Below, one piece after another: positions 32,573-40,904 of a DNA stretch of 64,000 bases. Where the stretch lies: positions 8,866,001-8,930,000 of the forward strand of contig NZ_CP107772.1 of assembly GCF_036345155.1 (NCBI RefSeq), in the 5' to 3' direction. The notes under the pieces were generated by a model. It was given only the letters and a program-made list of their open reading frames with translations. It made no database searches and was not told the origin of the DNA. Numbering within the stretch: position 1 is the stretch's first letter; every line of letters begins with the position of its first letter. Source of the stretch: Streptomyces sp. NBC_00582 (GTDB taxonomy: Bacteria > Actinomycetota > Actinomycetes > Streptomycetales > Streptomycetaceae). Position numbers and translations under genes: made by a program.

Positions 32573-33025
32573 ATGAGCGCAGACCAGATGTCCATCGGCG
32601 AGATGCTCGCCGCCACCGTGCCCATGGCCCGGACCCTCAACCTCCAGTTCCTGGAGACCGGCCGGGACCGGGCTGTGGTCGCCCTGCCGGACCAGGGCGA
32701 CTTCCACAACCACGTGGGCGGTCCGCACGCCGGTGCGATGTTCACGCTGGGCGAGTCCGCCAGCGGTGCCATCGTGCTGGCCGCGTTCGGGGACCAGCTC
32801 TCGCGTGCGGTGCCGCTCGCCGTGCGCGCGGAGATCGCCTACAGGAAGCTCGCGATGGGTGCCGTCACCGCCACGGCGACCCTGGGCCGGCCGGCCGCCG
32901 AGGTCGTCGCCCAGCTCGACGCGGGGGAGCGCCCGGAGTTCCCGGTCGTGATCGAGATCCGGCGCGCCGACGGGGCCGTCACCGGCGAGATGACGGTGGT
33001 GTGGACCCTGCGCCCCAACGGCTGA
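32573..33025 (+). CDS. PaaI/DUF4442-type hotdog thioesterase
   Basis: This is a 150-aa hotdog-fold protein. The segment NHVGGPHAGAMFTLGESASGAIVLAAF matches the HxGGxxxxxxDxA-like active-site helix of PaaI thioesterases, here with Glu (E62-like) rather than Asp. The strands AYRKLAMGAVTATATLGR and VVIEIRRADGAVTGEMTVVWTLRP complete the fold. It probably hydrolyses an aryl- or acyl-CoA. ATG 32573 is 6 nt after TAACAT, consistent with leaderless expression. No pathway genes are adjacent. Confidence 0.87.
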   Translation: MSADQMSIGEMLAATVPMARTLNLQFLETGRDRAVVALPDQGDFHNHVGGPHAGAMFTLGESASGAIVLAAFGDQLSRAVPLAVRAEIAYRKLAMGAVTATATLGRPAAEVVAQLDAGERPEFPVVIEIRRADGAVTGEMTVVWTLRPNG

Positions 33026-33122
33026 GTGCCGCGGGGGATGTGAGACGGGTGCCGGGGTGGTCGGGGTCGGGGAGGGCGGGGGGCGGGGGCCCGCCCGAGG
33101 CGTCCGGACGAGCCCCCGGGGG

Positions 33123-34082
33123 TCAGGCCGCCAGCGGCTCCCGTCCGGAGCCGCTCTCGCCGTCCCCGCCCCTGCCGACGGTGTCGGTGACCAGGCCCGC
33201 CGCGAACTCCTTCAGCCAGCTCACGAACTCCGGGCCGAGATCGGGGCGGTCGCAGGCCAGCCGGACCACCGTACGCAGGTAGTCGGCCTTGTCTCCGGTG
33301 TCGTAGCGGCGGCCGGAGAAGATCACACCGTGGACCGTGCCGCCCGCGGCGAGTTCCTGCAGGGCGTCGGTGAGCTGGATCTCGCCGCCGCGCCCGGGCT
33401 CGGTGCGCTCCAGGACGTCGAAGACCGCCGGGTCGAGGACATACCGCCCGATGACCGCGTACCGGCTCGGCGCCGCCTCCGGTGAGGGCTTCTCCACCAG
33501 GCCCGTCACACGTACGACGCCGTCCTCGCCGGACGGTTCGACCGCCGCGCAGCCGTAGAGGTGGACCTGCTCCGGCGGCACCTCCATCAGTGCGACGACG
33601 CTGCCCGCGTACCGGTCGCGGATCTCCAGCATCCGGCTGAGCAGGGTCTCCCGAGGGTCGATGAGGTCGTCGCCGAGGAGGACGGCGAAGGGCTGGTCGC
33701 CGACGTGATGGCGGGCGCACAGCACCGCGTGGCCGAGGCCGAGCGGGTCGCCCTGCCGGATGTGGTGGATGTCGGCGAGCCGGGCCGGGTCGCGCACCGC
33801 GTCCAGTCGTACGGTGTCGCCCTTGGCCGCCAGGGCCTGCTCCAGCTCGAAGGCGTGGTCGAAGTGGTCCTCGATGGCCCGCTTGTGGCGGCCGGTGACC
33901 ATCAGGACGTCGTCCAGACCGGCCGCGGCGGCCTCCTCGACGACGTACTGGATGGCCGGTTTGTCGACGACCGGGAGCATCTCCTTCGGGGTCGCCTTCG
34001 TCGCGGGCAGGAAGCGGGTGCCGAGGCCCGCCGCCGGGACGACCGCTTTGCGGACCGTGGGTGAAGAGTGGGGGGTACTCAT
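33123..34082 (-). CDS. galU: UTP--glucose-1-phosphate uridylyltransferase
   Basis: This is a 319-aa nucleotidyltransferase that makes UDP-glucose for glycans, trehalose and wall polymers. Signature motifs are VVPAAGLGTRFLPATKATPKEMLPVVDKP, LLGDDLIDP (metal-binding Asp), VTGLVEKPSPE and SGRRYDTGDKADYLRTVV. The Gly/Ser-rich C-terminal tail (GRGGDGESGSGREPLAA) is species-specific. ATG 34082 has no evident Shine-Dalgarno. It is divergent from the sigma-factor fusion gene. Confidence 0.93.
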   Translation of the reverse strand: MSTPHSSPTVRKAVVPAAGLGTRFLPATKATPKEMLPVVDKPAIQYVVEEAAAAGLDDVLMVTGRHKRAIEDHFDHAFELEQALAAKGDTVRLDAVRDPARLADIHHIRQGDPLGLGHAVLCARHHVGDQPFAVLLGDDLIDPRETLLSRMLEIRDRYAGSVVALMEVPPEQVHLYGCAAVEPSGEDGVVRVTGLVEKPSPEAAPSRYAVIGRYVLDPAVFDVLERTEPGRGGEIQLTDALQELAAGGTVHGVIFSGRRYDTGDKADYLRTVVRLACDRPDLGPEFVSWLKEFAAGLVTDTVGRGGDGESGSGREPLAA

Positions 34083-34242
34083 GGGGATCAGGGTGGACGA
34101 AGGGGATGGGAGAACCCCGGGAGTTCCCTGGGTGATTCCTGTGCGAGGGAAGTTGAAGATTTCGTGTGGCAACGGCCTTTGCTCGTCCACAAGTTGAGCC
34201 GCGTCGTCCGGCCGGATGTCGAATACGGGTACGGATACCGGC

Positions 34243-34270
34243 GGTAACTTTTTTGCAATTCCCTCGTTTT
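34243..34270 (+). promoter_or_regulatory. Candidate ECF-sigma promoter upstream of the sigma/anti-sigma fusion
   Basis: GGTAAC at 34243-34248, exactly 16 nt, then CGTTTT at 34265-34270 resembles ECF-type promoters (GTAAC with CGTT), including the BldN pattern as I recall it. The surrounding gap 34083-34387 (305 bp) is AT-richer than average and holds no other gene. A vegetative-like TTGACC also lies at 34269-34274. Confidence 0.45.
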
Positions 34271-34387
34271 GACCTTGGGTCGATCGAACTCCTTGTTTCC
34301 TGTGAGACGCATGTGCGAAGGTGAGCCTCCCCTTACGACGGCCACGCAATGCGCGGGCGGTCCGTCGGCGTGGAAGGAATTGGTTCC

Positions 34388-35896
34388 GTGCAATCCCCGA
34401 ACCCCCCGCGACCCCCCTACCCGCCCCGCCCCGGGTGGCCCCCCGGGGACTCCGACCCCCATCTCGCCGCCCGGTTGGCCGAGGGAGACACCAGCGGTCG
34501 CGCGGTCGCCCTGCTGCTCGCCCGGCACTGGCGGGCCACCCATGACTACGCGGCCGTCTGCCTGGCCGACTCCGGCGACTCGGCGCGGCTCGTGGCCGCC
34601 GCCGCGTTCCACACGGTGTTCGACCGGCTCGCGAAGGGGCACAGCGGTGGCGCCCTACGGCCCCAACTCCTCGTCGTGGTCCGGAACACGGTCCGTGAAT
34701 GGGCCGGAACCGAAGGGCTTTCCGCGGTCCTTCCGGAGCTGCGCAAAACCGTGGGCGGTCGCGGACTGCGCGCCGCCAGACCCGTCACCCCCGAAAGGCG
34801 ACAACTCGCCGAGCGCGCTTTCTCGTTGCTTCCGGCCGCTTCCCAATGTCTGTTGTGGCACTCCGAGGTGGAGCGGGAACCGCTATCCGTACCGGCCGGT
34901 CTGCTGGGCGTCGACGACATCACCGCGGCGGCCGGACTGGAACAGGCGCGAGAGCAATTCCGGGCGGGCTGCGTCCGTGCCCACCGTGAACTCGCGCCCA
35001 CCGCCGAATGCCGCTTCTACAACCGCCTCCTCGACGTTCCCCTGCGCCGCGGCGGAACGCTGCTGCCCGATGTCCGCCGGCATCTCGCGCAGTGCCGCTT
35101 CTGCCGGCACGCCGCCGAACAGCTCGGCCACTTCGACGGCGCACTGGACACGCTGCTCGCCGAGACCGTGCTCTCCTGGGGCGCCCACCGCTATCTCGAC
35201 TCGCGTCCCGCACGCGCCGCGTCCGGTGCCCGTCCGGCCGGGCCCATCGCTGCGGCCCGCCCGACGGGACGTCACCGCGTCGCGCCCAGCGGTCTGCTCG
35301 ACCTGTCGGGCCGGCGCCCGAAGGCCGTGCTCGTCGGCGTCGGCCTCACCTCCCTCGCCCTGCTCGCGACCGTCCTCGTCGCCAAGAGCTGGTCCGACGA
35401 CAACGGTGTCCCCGCGCCGGGAGCCACCTGGGGCGCCCCGGCCGGCGGCACCGGCACCCCGGACACTCGGACCCCGAGCACTCGCAGTCCGGGCATCCCC
35501 ACACCCGGCGCCCGTACCCCGGGGCCGGAGGACCCCGCGCCCTCCGGCCCCCGCACGGCGGGGACGAAGGCGACCGAGGCTCCCGGGGAGGGGGCGCCCA
35601 CGGAGCCCGCCGCCCCCCGCACCGACCCGCCCCTGTCCCGTGACGCCGGGCGGGTGCCTCCCGCGCTGCCCGACGCGGCCCCGGTCGCACCGGAGTCCGG
35701 GACCGAGGCGGCCCAGGTGAGGTGTTGCGGCGCACCGGCGCGGCGACCGCCGGGGCCGGCCGTGCCGATCCGTCTGCCGGAGCCGGCTGTGCCGATCACC
35801 GTGGTGCCTGTCCGCCTGCCGGAGCCGCCGGGGCCGGCGTCGGTCCCCCCGCCGACCGGCGCCGTCGTGCGGGTGACGACGGTCCTCTCCCGCTGA
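34388..35896 (+). CDS. ECF sigma factor fused to zinc anti-sigma domain, membrane helix and exposed tail
   Basis: This is a 502-aa multidomain regulator. Residues ~23-108 are sigma-2-like (HLAARLAEGDTSGRAVALLLARHWRATHDYA ... VVVRNTVREW), and ~135-200 are sigma-4-like (FSLLPAASQCLLWHSEVERE ... LLGVDD). Residues 205-250 form an anti-sigma zinc domain with HLAQCRFC, i.e. His232-x3-Cys236-x2-Cys239. A transmembrane helix spans ~312-332, and a Pro/Thr-rich extracytoplasmic tail extends to 502. Sigma, anti-sigma and sensor are thus in one chain, as in the actinobacterial ECF52/53 type groups (recollection). GTG 34388 has AAGGAA upstream; ATG 34349 is an alternative. Signal-dependent release probably requires proteolysis. 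Confidence 0.8.
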   Translation: MQSPNPPRPPYPPRPGWPPGDSDPHLAARLAEGDTSGRAVALLLARHWRATHDYAAVCLADSGDSARLVAAAAFHTVFDRLAKGHSGGALRPQLLVVVRNTVREWAGTEGLSAVLPELRKTVGGRGLRAARPVTPERRQLAERAFSLLPAASQCLLWHSEVEREPLSVPAGLLGVDDITAAAGLEQAREQFRAGCVRAHRELAPTAECRFYNRLLDVPLRRGGTLLPDVRRHLAQCRFCRHAAEQLGHFDGALDTLLAETVLSWGAHRYLDSRPARAASGARPAGPIAAARPTGRHRVAPSGLLDLSGRRPKAVLVGVGLTSLALLATVLVAKSWSDDNGVPAPGATWGAPAGGTGTPDTRTPSTRSPGIPTPGARTPGPEDPAPSGPRTAGTKATEAPGEGAPTEPAAPRTDPPLSRDAGRVPPALPDAAPVAPESGTEAAQVRCCGAPARRPPGPAVPIRLPEPAVPITVVPVRLPEPPGPASVPPPTGAVVRVTTVLSR

Positions 35897-35903
35897 CGGC
35901 ACA

Positions 35904-35925
35904 CCGTCCGGGCATTCCCGGACGG
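35904..35925. terminator. Bidirectional hairpin terminator
   Basis: CCGTCCGGG and CCCGGACGG form a perfect 9-bp stem with a CATT loop, 7 bp after the sigma-fusion stop codon and 3 bp before the end of the convergent lipoprotein gene. Confidence 0.78.
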
Positions 35926-35928
35926 GAC

Positions 35929-36324
35929 CTAGGAGGTGCAGACGTCCCGCAGCTCGGCGGCGGCGTCGTCGATCGCGGACGAGTCCGGGGTGTCGCCGTT
36001 CAGGATGTCCCGGTTGTACTCCTTGATCGCCTGGTTGAGCTTGTTCACCGCCTTGTCGACCTTGCCGTCGTCCGACGTGTCGTCGATTCCGTCCAGGCTC
36101 TTCTCGATCGTGGCGATGGAGTCCTCGGTCTTCGTGGGGTCCTCGATCGCGTCCGCCCCCGCCCTGTTGATCGCGGTGATGCTGTCCGTGATGTCGGAGG
36201 CGTCGGACAGGCAGTCGACCGTGTCACCGAACTCGCACCCGGTGAGCAGGCCGGTGGTCAGCGCGAGCGCTGCGGCGGCGGAGGCGATGACGGCGGTACG
36301 GCGGCGCCGGCGGTTCACGGCCAT
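35929..36324 (-). CDS. Small acidic lipoprotein of unknown function
   Basis: This is a 131-aa predicted lipoprotein. The N-terminus has a run of arginines (VNRRRRRTAV), a hydrophobic core and the lipobox LLTGC (Cys ~30). The mature part is acidic and helical (SITAINRAGADAIEDPTKTEDSIATIEKSLDGI), with cysteines at both ends of the domain (TVDCLSD and DVCTS) that could form a disulfide. The start is ATG 36324 after GAAGGG. No recognised family. It converges on the sigma-fusion gene. Confidence 0.78.
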   Translation of the reverse strand: MAVNRRRRRTAVIASAAAALALTTGLLTGCEFGDTVDCLSDASDITDSITAINRAGADAIEDPTKTEDSIATIEKSLDGIDDTSDDGKVDKAVNKLNQAIKEYNRDILNGDTPDSSAIDDAAAELRDVCTS

Positions 36325-36527
36325 GGAAGGGGTCCCTTCTTCACTGTTGTCCTTCGCTGTCGTCCTGTGGACCACGATGACCTGCACCCGGTGGCCGTCA
36401 CGAGGGGCCGTACTCCCCTCTCCGTGGTGGAGCCCGCTCCACCACGGATCCCGGGCGGGCCCGGCCCAACGGGTAGGCTTCCCGGCAGCAGGCGATGTTC
36501 AAGGGATGTCAAAGGGGAGGACCGCCG

Positions 36528-37172
36528 GTGCACGTCCAGGAGTGGCTCGACACGGTGCCCGCGGCGGCCGTCTACGCCGTGGTCGGTCTGGTCATCGGGC
36601 TGGAGAGCCTCGGCATCCCGCTGCCCGGCGAGATCATCCTGGTCTCGGCCGCGCTGCTGTCCTCGCAGCACGCCGGCATCAACCCCGTGGTGCTCGGCGC
36701 GGTCGCCTCCGCCGGTGCCGTGATCGGCGACTCCATCGGCTACGCCATCGGCCGCAAGGGCGGGCGTCCGCTGCTGGCCTGGCTGGGCAAGAGGTTCCCG
36801 AAGCACTTCGGCGAGGGGCACATCGCGACGGCCGAGCGGTCCTTCGAGAAGTGGGGCATGTGGGCCGTGTTCTTCGGCCGTTTCATCGCCCTGCTCCGCA
36901 TCTTCGCGGGGCCGCTCGCGGGTGTGCTGCACATGCCGTACTGGAAGTTCCTCATCGCCAACGTGCTGGGCGGGATCGTGTGGGCGGGCGGGACCACGGC
37001 CGTCATCTACTACGTGGGTGTCGTCGCCGAGTCCTGGCTGAAGCGGTTCTCCTATCTGGGCCTGGTGGCGGCCGTGTTGATCGGGCTGACGTCCTTCCTG
37101 GTCATCAAGCGCAAGGCGAAGAAGGCGCAGGCGGCACAGCAGGAAGCGGAACCGGTTCCCGCCGGGGAGTGA
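36528..37172 (+). CDS. DedA-family membrane protein
   Basis: This is a 214-aa DedA protein of the VTT superfamily. Typical elements are the opening LVIGLESLGIPLPGEIILVSAALLSS (with the re-entrant-loop Glu), GDSIGYAIGRKGGR and the signature FFGRFIALLRIFAGPLAGVLHMPYWKFLIANVLGGIVWA. DedA proteins translocate undecaprenyl-phosphate or phospholipids and support envelope homeostasis. GTG 36528 has AAAGGGGAGG 7 nt upstream. The tail is Lys/Glu-rich and cytoplasmic. Confidence 0.92.
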   Translation: MHVQEWLDTVPAAAVYAVVGLVIGLESLGIPLPGEIILVSAALLSSQHAGINPVVLGAVASAGAVIGDSIGYAIGRKGGRPLLAWLGKRFPKHFGEGHIATAERSFEKWGMWAVFFGRFIALLRIFAGPLAGVLHMPYWKFLIANVLGGIVWAGGTTAVIYYVGVVAESWLKRFSYLGLVAAVLIGLTSFLVIKRKAKKAQAAQQEAEPVPAGE

Positions 37173-37201
37173 GCCGCCCTCCCCTCACTGCCCTCCGACC
37201 C

Positions 37202-37729
37202 TCACTCGTGAACCTCCTTGTGCGCCTTCGCCAGGTCCGCGTACAGGGTGCCGTTCAGCGTGACCCCCTGCCGCTCCTCCTCCGTCAGCTCCCGCTTCAC
37301 CTTCGCCGGGACGCCCGCCACCAGTGAACCAGGCGGGACCTCCATCCCCTGCGGGACCAGGGCCTGGGCCGCGACCAGGGAACCCGCTCCGATCACCGCG
37401 CCGTTGAGGACCGTCGCGCCCATGCCGATGAGACAGTCGTCGCCGACGGTCGCGCCGTGGACGACCGCGTTGTGGCCGACGGAGACCCGTTCGCCGACCG
37501 TGACGGGGAAGCCGGGGTCGGCGTGGAGGGTCACGTTGTCCTGGATGTTGGCGTCGCGGCGGACGGTGATCCGCTCGACGTCGCCGCGCACGACCGCGCC
37601 GTACCAGACGCTGGCCCCCGCCTCCAGCGTCACGTCCCCGACGACGGAGGCCGTCGGGGCCACGAACGCCGCCTCGTCGACCTTCGGTTCCCTGCCGCCG
37701 ATGCCCACGATCAGCGCCCTGTGCGTCAT
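37202..37729 (-). CDS. Gamma-class carbonic anhydrase-like hexapeptide-repeat protein
   Basis: This is a 175-aa left-handed beta-helix trimeric protein. Repeats run from AFVAPTASVVGDVTLEAGASVWYGAVVRGD to GSLVAAQALVPQG. Metal ligands are visible as His in NVTLHADPGF and in SVGHNAVVHG, spaced as in gamma-carbonic anhydrases (YrdA/PaaY type). Many such proteins are inactive or act as thioesterases. ATG 37729 follows GAGGAGACGGTG. It is divergent from the acyltransferase at 37862. Confidence 0.9.
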   Translation of the reverse strand: MTHRALIVGIGGREPKVDEAAFVAPTASVVGDVTLEAGASVWYGAVVRGDVERITVRRDANIQDNVTLHADPGFPVTVGERVSVGHNAVVHGATVGDDCLIGMGATVLNGAVIGAGSLVAAQALVPQGMEVPPGSLVAGVPAKVKRELTEEERQGVTLNGTLYADLAKAHKEVHE

Positions 37730-37861
37730 CACCGTCTCCTCGTCTCCTCGTCCCCACGTCGCTCGTGTCCGTCGTACCGTCGCACCGTACGCCACCCGGT
37801 GGGGCGAAGATCACAGGCCTCCGGCCGTATCCCGGAGGTGACCGGTGAGTACGGTGAGCGG

Positions 37862-38626
37862 GTGCCGAAGCGCAAGAACACGTTCTCATCCTGGCGGGGC
37901 CGCCTCGCGCAGCGCGTCGTCCACGCGGGCTGGGCGTGGGTGCAGCGCACCGGCTCCGTGACGGCCGAGCGCCCCGGACGCCTCCGCTTCGGTTCGATCG
38001 GCCCGGCCACCCGGCTCGCCTTCCCGCTCGGCACCGTCTTCGGTGAACCCTGGATCCACCTCGGCTCGCACTGCATCGTGGGCGAGCAGGTCACCCTGAC
38101 GGCGGGGCTGATGCCCGACCTCGACCTCGGGCCCGAGCCGATCCTGCGCATCGGCGACGGTGTCGTCCTCGGCCGGGGCAGCCATGTCATCGCCGACACG
38201 ACGGTCACCATCGGCAGTGACTGCTACTTCGGGCCCTATGTCTATGTGACGTCCACGAACCACTCCTACGACGACCCGCACGAGCCCATCGGGAAGCAGT
38301 GGCCCCGCATGGAGCCGGTGGAGATCGGGCCGGGCTGCTGGATCGGCACCGGCGCGGTGATCCTTCCGGGGGCGCGGATCGGGCGGAACGTGGTCGTCGC
38401 GGCGGGGGCGGTGGTCCGCGGGACCGTGCCCGACCACGCCGTCGTCGCGGGCGCGCCCGCGAAGGTCGTACGCCGCTGGACTCCCGATGAGGGCTGGCAA
38501 CCGCCGCTGCGCACCCCCGCACCGGTGCCGATCCCCGACGGGGTCACCTCGGACCAGTTGGTCGCCCTGACGGACCTGGACGAGGAGACGGTGGAGAAAC
38601 TCGCGCAGCTGGAGCGGGAGGGCTGA
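37862..38626 (+). CDS. LbH-type (hexapeptide repeat) acyltransferase
   Basis: This is a 254-aa left-handed beta-helix acyltransferase. The N-terminal helix region (VVHAGWAWVQRTGSV) leads into repeats GPEPILRIGDGVVLGRGSHVIADTTVTIGSDCYFGPYVYVTSTNHSYDD. NHSYDDPHEPIGKQW carries the His used by maltose- or serine-acetyltransferase-like enzymes, followed by VEIGPGCWIGTGAVILPGARIG. It probably acylates a sugar or cell-wall component. The start is GTG 37862; an upstream GTG in frame is possible. It is divergent from the gamma-carbonic anhydrase. Confidence 0.87.
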   Translation: MPKRKNTFSSWRGRLAQRVVHAGWAWVQRTGSVTAERPGRLRFGSIGPATRLAFPLGTVFGEPWIHLGSHCIVGEQVTLTAGLMPDLDLGPEPILRIGDGVVLGRGSHVIADTTVTIGSDCYFGPYVYVTSTNHSYDDPHEPIGKQWPRMEPVEIGPGCWIGTGAVILPGARIGRNVVVAAGAVVRGTVPDHAVVAGAPAKVVRRWTPDEGWQPPLRTPAPVPIPDGVTSDQLVALTDLDEETVEKLAQLEREG

Positions 38627-38709
38627 GCGGAGGGGGAGCGGGGTGGCCTCCCCTCCGGGGGTGTCTCCCGGGCCCCGGCAGGTCCAAGGGCAGGCAGGCC
38701 CCCGCCGGG

Positions 38710-39597
38710 TCAGCCGGTGGCCAGGAGCAGGGTGCCGAGCAGGGCCAGGCCCGCACCCGCCGCCTGGACGGCACGCAGTCGCTCGCGGAGGAAGCCGCGG
38801 GCGGCCAACGCGGTCACCACCGGGTAGAGCGAGGCCAGTACGGCGGCGACCGTGACCGGGCCGTGCTGGGCGGCGACCGCGTAGAGGCCGTTGGCGGCGA
38901 CGTCGGCGAGACCGACGAAGGCGTACGCCGGCAGCGCGGAGAGGGCCAGTCCGCCGTGGGGGAGTGCGGCGCCGCCGCGCCGGACGGCCGTGTACAGGGC
39001 GACACCGCCCGCCGCCACATTGGTCAGACGCTGGACGAACAGGGCGAGGAACAGACCGGTGGGGGTCGTCGACGCCTCGGTGATCAGGACGAACACGGTG
39101 CCGAAGCCGAGCGCCGAGACCAGGGTGAGGAGGATGGCCCGCCGCTGGACGGGTGCCCCCCGCAGCTGCGGCCCGCCCGCCATGACCACGCCCACCACCG
39201 CGACCGCGATGCCCGCGACCTGGAGGAGCCCGGGGCGTTCGCCGAGGAGCAGGCCGACCGAGATCGGGACGGCCACGCCGAGGGTGGCCAACGGGGAGAC
39301 CACGCCCATCGGACCGAGGGCCAGCGCCTGATAGAAGGAGAGCAGGGCGACCGGGCCCACCAGACCGGCGGCGACGGCGAACCACAGACGGGGACCCGCC
39401 TCGCTCCAGCCGCCCGTGGCGACCACGAGCCCGCCGAGGACGACGGCCGCGATCGACTGCGACACCATGACGACCGTCAGCGCCGGGGCGCGGCGCGTCA
39501 GCAGTCCGCCGCCGAAGTCGGCCAGTCCCCACAGCAGGCTGGTGACCAGGGCGAAGAGTGCGGTCACGGTCCCTCGCAGTACAGTTCGATGCACCAT
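38710..39597 (-). CDS. EamA/DMT-family transporter
   Basis: This is a 295-aa ten-helix membrane protein. The two EamA repeats begin TALFALVTSLLWGLADFGGGLL and ILLTLVSALGFGTVFVLITEAS. QALALGPMGVVSPLATLGVAVPI is a typical family stretch. The substrate is unknown, with amino-acid or metabolite export the usual role. ATG 39597 is my choice; GTG 39609 is in frame but sits 1 nt from the -10-like CACTAT. It is divergent from the XRE-cupin regulator, with three repeated motifs between them. Confidence 0.87.
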   Translation of the reverse strand: MVHRTVLRGTVTALFALVTSLLWGLADFGGGLLTRRAPALTVVMVSQSIAAVVLGGLVVATGGWSEAGPRLWFAVAAGLVGPVALLSFYQALALGPMGVVSPLATLGVAVPISVGLLLGERPGLLQVAGIAVAVVGVVMAGGPQLRGAPVQRRAILLTLVSALGFGTVFVLITEASTTPTGLFLALFVQRLTNVAAGGVALYTAVRRGGAALPHGGLALSALPAYAFVGLADVAANGLYAVAAQHGPVTVAAVLASLYPVVTALAARGFLRERLRAVQAAGAGLALLGTLLLATG

Positions 39598-39625
39598 CGG
39601 GTGCACCACGATAGTGCAGCACGAT
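39590..39625. promoter_or_regulatory. Three iterated TGCASCA motifs between EamA and XRE-cupin genes
   Basis: TGCACCATCGG (39590), TGCACCACGAT (39602) and TGCAGCACGAT (39615) are direct copies at 12- and 13-bp spacing, just above one helical turn. They overlap GATAGT (39610-39615), a -10 box 8 nt before the regulator ATG. They are likely binding sites for the XRE-cupin protein. Confidence 0.5.
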
Positions 39626-40244
39626 GAACCCTGTCATTCAGAATATTGAACTCCAGCATCTTGGACGGAATGTGGCGGACCTCGACCTGCTGACTCAGTC
39701 CCTGGCGCGCAACGTCAAGCACTGGCGGGCGGTGCGCGGCTTCACCCTGGACGTGCTCGCCGCCCGCGCGGGCGTCAGCCGGGGCATGCTGATCCAGATC
39801 GAGCAGGCCCGCACCAATCCGAGCATCGGGACGGTCGTCAAGATCGGTGACGCGCTCGGCATCAGCGTCACCACCCTTCTCGACTACGCGCGGGAACCGA
39901 AGGTGCGGGTCGTCCCTGCCGACCAGGTGGTGCGGCTGTGGCACACCGAGGCGGGCAGCTACAGCCGGCTGCTCGCGGGCGCCGAGGCCCCCGGGCCGCT
40001 GGAGATGTGGGACTGGCGGCTGATGCCGGGGGAGGGCAGCGCCTCGGATCCGCACCCCGTGGGCACGGTCGAGATCATCCATGTGACGTCGGGCGAGCTG
40101 ACCCTCACCGTCGAGGGTGAGGAGTACCGGGTCCCGGCCGGGGCGAGCGTCACCTTCGAGGCCGACGCCCCGCACTCGTACGCCAATCGGGGCGAGACCC
40201 CGGCGGAGCTGGTGCTGGCCGTCTCGGTCCCGCCCGTGCGCTGA
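39624..40244 (+). CDS. XRE-family regulator with C-terminal cupin sensor
   Basis: This is a 206-aa regulator. The helix-turn-helix spans ~25-85 (LARNVKHWRAVRGFTLDVLAARAGVSRGMLIQIEQARTNPS). The cupin domain at ~125-200 (GTVEIIHVTSGELTLTVEGEEYRVPAGASVTFEADAPHSYANRGETPAELVL) binds a small effector. This class (PuuR/HipB-cupin) usually controls adjacent transport or amino-acid catabolism. It is divergent from the EamA exporter, which is the probable target. The start codon sits 8 nt from the -10 box, so there is little or no leader. Confidence 0.9.
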   Translation: MNPVIQNIELQHLGRNVADLDLLTQSLARNVKHWRAVRGFTLDVLAARAGVSRGMLIQIEQARTNPSIGTVVKIGDALGISVTTLLDYAREPKVRVVPADQVVRLWHTEAGSYSRLLAGAEAPGPLEMWDWRLMPGEGSASDPHPVGTVEIIHVTSGELTLTVEGEEYRVPAGASVTFEADAPHSYANRGETPAELVLAVSVPPVR

Positions 40245-40287
40245 GAGGCGGCGCCGCGGACCTGGCGCGTCTTGTTAACGTGCGGTT

Positions 40288-40842
40288 ATGCGCGCACCCA
40301 TCGGAGACTTCGACACCGCCACCCCCGCCCCGGACTGCCTGGACGAGCTGACCCGCCCGGTCGCCGACGCCGTACGCCACTGGGGCGGCAGCGTGCCCGC
40401 CGACCAGATCCTCTACGTCGAGACCGACCCGCGGTGGGCCGACACCGCGGTCTTCGTCGAGCACTACGGCCGGGACCTGCTGGAGCGGTCCGCGAACTGT
40501 GTCGTGGTCGCCGGCAAGCGCGGAGCGGAGACCACCCTCGCCGCGTGTGTCGTGCCGTCCACCACCCGCGTCGACGTCAACGGGGTCGTCCGCCGCCAAC
40601 TGGGCGCCCGTAAGGCGTCGTTCGCCGCGATGGACACGGCGGTGGGGGAGAGCGGGATGGAGTACGGCGGGATCACCCCGATCGGGCTCCCCGCCGCCTG
40701 GCCGGTCCTGGTGGACTCCGCCGTCGTCGACCTGCCGTGGGTCCTGGTGGGCAGCGGCCGCCGCCGCGGCAAGCTCCTCGTCCCGGGCAAGGCCTTCAGC
40801 GGACTGCCGGGCGCGGTGGTACTGGAGGGGCTGGGAACCTGA
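40288..40842 (+). CDS. YbaK/EbsC-family aminoacyl-tRNA deacylase-like protein
   Basis: This is a 184-aa protein with the YbaK/ProX editing fold, which hydrolyses mischarged aminoacyl-tRNAs. Segments are NCVVVAGKRGAETTLAACVVPSTTRVDVNGVVRRQLGARKASFAAMDTAVGESGMEYGGITPIGLP and RGKLLVPGKAFSGL. The lysine of ARKASF and the GGITPIG loop are conserved active-site parts. The first ~45 residues are a variable N-terminal extension. ATG 40288 is 6 nt after TAACGT, a leaderless-type start. Confidence 0.87.
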   Translation: MRAPIGDFDTATPAPDCLDELTRPVADAVRHWGGSVPADQILYVETDPRWADTAVFVEHYGRDLLERSANCVVVAGKRGAETTLAACVVPSTTRVDVNGVVRRQLGARKASFAAMDTAVGESGMEYGGITPIGLPAAWPVLVDSAVVDLPWVLVGSGRRRGKLLVPGKAFSGLPGAVVLEGLGT

Positions 40843-40904
40843 CGGCGGCGGTCCTCCGCCGTGGGGTTCCCGGCCGTCCGCCGAGCGGCCGAGACCGACG
40901 CCGC

